Below, piece after piece: positions 5,479-7,500 of a stretch of 7,500 nucleotides of DNA. The notes below the pieces were generated by a model. It was not told the origin of the DNA and did not search any database. It saw nothing but the letters and a program-made list of their open reading frames with translations. A program made the translations under genes and the position numbers. The stretch's first letter is position 1, and every line of letters begins with the position of its first letter. Origin of the DNA: JAKJGV01 sp964617565 (GTDB lineage Bacteria; Verrucomicrobiota; Kiritimatiellia; CAIQIC01; JAGNIJ01); NCBI GenBank assembly GCA_964617565.1, contig CAZTYH010000095.1:1-7500 (forward strand), in the 5' to 3' direction.

Positions 5479-6351
5479 CTACTTCCTTTGCTGCAGCATT
5501 TTGAGGAATGGATTGTCTCCGGCGCCCGAATCCCTCTGGCCCGCGCCGGGACCGCCTGGGCCGCCGGTCGGAAGTCCGCCGTCGGGGAACATGGATTCTT
5601 CCGTGTAATCCTTCGGCACATCAAAAACCGAGGCGGGGACAGCCGACTTCTTGATGCTGGTGATTTCAGAAGTCATGCGCATCGTCTCGGATGAGCCGTC
5701 CGATTGCTTCGAGGTCGTCACAACGACACGCTTCAGCGGAAAGCCTTTGATCTTGCTCATTTCGGCTTCGAGCAATTTGTCGAGTTCTTCGTTGCCGGTT
5801 TTCATCGTCTTCTGCTTCAACCACACGCCCATTCCTTCGTCCTTGATATCCGTTGTCGCCCAGACATCTTCCTCGTTGATCGTTTCCGTTGAGCGGCGAA
5901 TTCCCATGAAATTCACCTCCATCGTATATGAGCTGCGGTAGCGGTAATGGGTAGTGGGGAACCCGTGGATGGCCGGGCCTTTTTCCTCGAGCAGTTTCTC
6001 CACCTTGGGAGTCGAAAACTTCATGCCCATCATCTGCATGGCACCGCCGGCCATGCCCATCATGCTCTCTACATCCCAGACGGCGTAGCTTTTCTGCTTC
6101 GGGTTCACGAGGTAGATGGTGCTGCCGCCGTCGCTGGATACCATGTAGGATCCGGCCGGCATCATCGGGTTTCCACTGTCGAGGAACTCAACACGGGATT
6201 TGGCTCCATCCGCCAGGCCTTTGATCGAACTGCGCATGCCTTCCGAGCCGCGGCCGCCTTCGGCTTGAGTGGTGGCGGTGTATTCCCATCCGCCGAATGC
6301 AGGGGTAACGGCCAGGACCAGAAGAAGCAGGTAAACGGTCATTCTGTGCAT
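5479..6351 (-). CDS. Exported DUF4412-like protein, function unknown
   Basis: This 290-residue protein has a signal peptide (residues 1-20, ending PAFG), so it is probably periplasmic or outer-membrane associated. Its order of features fits the DUF4412 type. An early strand region (GWEYTATTQAEG) is followed by SRVEFLD, YLVNPKQKSYAVWD (80-93) and a Met-rich stretch. Then come KVEKLLEEKG...IHGFPTTHYRY (116-138), VWATTD (163-168) and a final domain end VPASVFDVPKDY (238-249). The function of that family is not known; the LolA-like fold often proposed is not visible here. Residues 97-110 contain seven Met. The C-terminal tail (257-279) is rich in Gly, Pro and Asp and looks disordered. The start at 6351 follows AGGAG (6359-6363) by 7 nt; longer forms upstream lack a signal peptide at their N-terminus. 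It is divergent from the coiled-coil gene. Confidence 0.7.
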   Translation of the reverse strand: MHRMTVYLLLLVLAVTPAFGGWEYTATTQAEGGRGSEGMRSSIKGLADGAKSRVEFLDSGNPMMPAGSYMVSSDGGSTIYLVNPKQKSYAVWDVESMMGMAGGAMQMMGMKFSTPKVEKLLEEKGPAIHGFPTTHYRYRSSYTMEVNFMGIRRSTETINEEDVWATTDIKDEGMGVWLKQKTMKTGNEELDKLLEAEMSKIKGFPLKRVVVTTSKQSDGSSETMRMTSEITSIKKSAVPASVFDVPKDYTEESMFPDGGLPTGGPGGPGAGQRDSGAGDNPFLKMLQQRK

Positions 6352-6367
6352 GATGGTTCTCCTCGTA

Positions 6368-6397
6368 TTGATGGGCATACAGTACGTGCCCGATAAA
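6368..6397 (+). promoter_or_regulatory. Candidate promoter for the coiled-coil protein gene
   Basis: TTGATG (6368-6373), an 18-bp spacer and GATAAA (6392-6397); each box matches 4 of 6 consensus bases. A start near 6404 would give an 80-nt leader that includes the hairpin at 6430-6458. It overlaps the opposing promoter, and the inverted repeat GGGCA (6373-6377) / TGCCC (6387-6391) sits between its boxes. Confidence 0.3.
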
Positions 6398-6407
6398 GAT
6401 GAATCAA
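6379..6407 (-). promoter_or_regulatory. Candidate promoter for the DUF4412-like gene
   Basis: On the minus strand, TTGATT (6402-6407, 4 of 6), a 17-bp spacer and TACTGT (6379-6384, 3 of 6). A start near 6372 would leave a short leader containing the AGGAG ribosome site. It overlaps the divergent candidate promoter, so the two genes may compete or share a regulator. This is a weak call made by eye. Confidence 0.3.
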
Positions 6408-6429
6408 GACACATGCGCTTGATTGTTGG

Positions 6430-6458
6430 AACCGGGAGGAGTAGCTTTCCCCGGTTTT
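6430..6458 (+). terminator. Terminator-like hairpin in the leader of the coiled-coil gene
   Basis: AACCGGG (6430-6436) and CCCGGTT (6450-6456) form a 7-bp GC-rich stem, followed by TTTT (6455-6458). The neighbouring gene upstream points away, so no plus-strand transcript needs to end here except the leader of the next gene. It could be an attenuator, or a structure acting on the ribosome site 10-20 nt downstream. The U-tract is short. Confidence 0.3.
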
Positions 6459-6484
6459 CATGTATTCAGGGGGGAGATCATATC

Positions 6485-7500
6485 ATGACGCGAAAACGCC
6501 TTGCCGTAATTCTCTTGCTCTTCACTCTGGCAGCACTATTCACGCTTCCTGCATTTACCGACGACGACCCGCGACTGGAGCAAATCCGCCAGGAGATGGA
6601 AGCCACGCGCAAGTTCATTGCGGAAAGCACGAACGTCTCGGAAAAGACGCAATGGGGAAACAAACTTACGGTACTCGAGCAAGACCTCGAAAACACGAAA
6701 CGGCGCCAGGAATTGGAGGAAAAGGAACAGGCCCTTCAGGCTGCTTCAAAAAGACAGGCTGATATTGTTCTCCAGGAAGCGCTGCGCGCGGTGGAAGGCG
6801 ACGTCATAGGGCCGTCAGATCAGGTGAAGCGCCTGGATCGAGTCCTGCGCGATTTGAAGATCACGCGGGGGGGGTTGGAGGAACGGCGGATTATATTCGA
6901 GGAGAATCCGGCGGAGAATCTTGAGCGGATTACCGATATCGGGTTGCGGCTGAGAAACCTGGACGAGGAAATCGTCGCGCGTTCGATGGAGCGTGACGCG
7001 GCAGAGTGGAGTCTGCGATTGGCAAATGCGGCTGTGCGCATAGACGAGGTGATTCGGAATATGCCGATGAACCCGGAGCCCTCTATCCGCTTACTGCTTG
7101 AAAAGCGTCGCTATCTTGCGGGCGAACGGAAGAAGCTGGAGGACCTGGTGGCCACGCTGGAAGTGACCGAACAGCGCAAAGCCGGCGTCGAGACCGGTCT
7201 GGCGGTCTCGAAAGACAAGCTGTCGCAGGTGGATGCGGAACTGGTGTTGCTGGAAAAGAAGCGGCTGATCATGACCAGTCGCGCCGAGTACCGCCGGCTT
7301 TTCTATGCGGCGAGTACGGAGAAAAAATTGCTCGCGCAGCGCGTGCAGTCGCAGGAGCAGCAGGTCGTCGCCATTACGGAATCTGTTCGGCTCGCCAGGC
7401 AACTGAAGGATATTTTCGATAAGGAGTTGGTCGTTCTTGATGCAGACTATGCGACAGTGCGATCAAACTACAAAAGACAACTCATGGTGCCGGTCTTCGC
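6485..7500 (+). CDS. Exported long coiled-coil protein (3' end outside window)
   Basis: The frame is open from ATG 6485 to the window edge, with 338 complete codons and no stop. Residues 1-24 form a signal peptide (basic MTRKR, then a Leu-rich core ending LPA). From about residue 28 nearly everything is charged, heptad-rich helix full of Glu, Lys, Arg, Gln and Leu, with breaks near 114-118 (VIGPS) and 196-203 (NMPMNPEP). The protein is thus an exported alpha-helical rod. The last visible residues (KRQLMVPVFA) turn hydrophobic and might begin a membrane segment. Long periplasmic coiled coils of this sort occur ahead of MscS/MscK-type mechanosensitive channel domains, but that domain, if present, lies outside. 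I do not recognise a specific family. The purine-rich AGGGGGGAG (6468-6476) is 8 nt before the ATG. The gene is divergent from the DUF4412-like gene. Confidence 0.75.
   Translation, partial: MTRKRLAVILLLFTLAALFTLPAFTDDDPRLEQIRQEMEATRKFIAESTNVSEKTQWGNKLTVLEQDLENTKRRQELEEKEQALQAASKRQADIVLQEALRAVEGDVIGPSDQVKRLDRVLRDLKITRGGLEERRIIFEENPAENLERITDIGLRLRNLDEEIVARSMERDAAEWSLRLANAAVRIDEVIRNMPMNPEPSIRLLLEKRRYLAGERKKLEDLVATLEVTEQRKAGVETGLAVSKDKLSQVDAELVLLEKKRLIMTSRAEYRRLFYAASTEKKLLAQRVQSQEQQVVAITESVRLARQLKDIFDKELVVLDADYATVRSNYKRQLMVPVF

Noticed and set aside
1..7500. CRISPR array, tRNA/rRNA, transposase, toxin-antitoxin or other defence system
   Set aside because: I found no repeat-spacer pattern, cloverleaf, terminal inverted repeats or matching protein motifs on either strand. 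The PIN domain is fused to PhoH and is not a VapC toxin.

Overview
The window looks like an assembly contig or scaffold (it carries a run of exactly 100 Ns) from a GC-rich, Gram-negative-type bacterium. A PEP-CTERM exported protein, a bactofilin, a stand-alone RRM RNA-binding protein and a TTTTCCA/TGGAAAA palindrome pair together suggest the PVC superphylum, possibly the Kiritimatiellota/Lentisphaerota side. That placement is inference from gene content and memory of the motif; no marker gene here settles it.

Layout, left to right. (1) The 5' part of a bactofilin gene on the minus strand (1-317) is divergent from an SsnA-type amidohydrolase gene (498-1820, plus). Their shared 180-bp region holds a candidate bactofilin promoter and two palindromes with centres 31 bp apart. 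(2) A weak hairpin follows ssnA. Next come a structured leader, a 96-residue RRM RNA-binding protein (2007-2297) and a textbook rho-independent terminator (2371-2411). (3) A PIN-PhoH family ATPase/ribonuclease gene (from 2531) runs into the assembly gap at 3715-3814. A PEP-CTERM exported protein gene with a jelly-roll-like domain enters the same gap from the other side (minus strand, start near 4426). (4) Between the PEP-CTERM gene and a divergent D-alanyl-D-alanine carboxypeptidase gene (4601-5473) lie a consensus-like minus-strand promoter and two LacI-type operators with centres 22 bp apart. One fills the -35/-10 spacer and one covers the start site. (5) The carboxypeptidase gene converges, with only 5 bp between, on a minus-strand gene for an exported DUF4412-like protein (5479-6351). 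(6) Divergent from that, an exported, strongly coiled-coil protein (6485 onward) runs off the right edge.

Most genes are ordinary housekeeping or envelope functions in separate transcription units, with no obvious operon. The most distinctive signals are regulatory: the two tandem operator pairs, each spaced at close to a whole number of helical turns. I see no mobile element, CRISPR array, tRNA/rRNA gene or defence system, and no clear candidate for a wholly new system.
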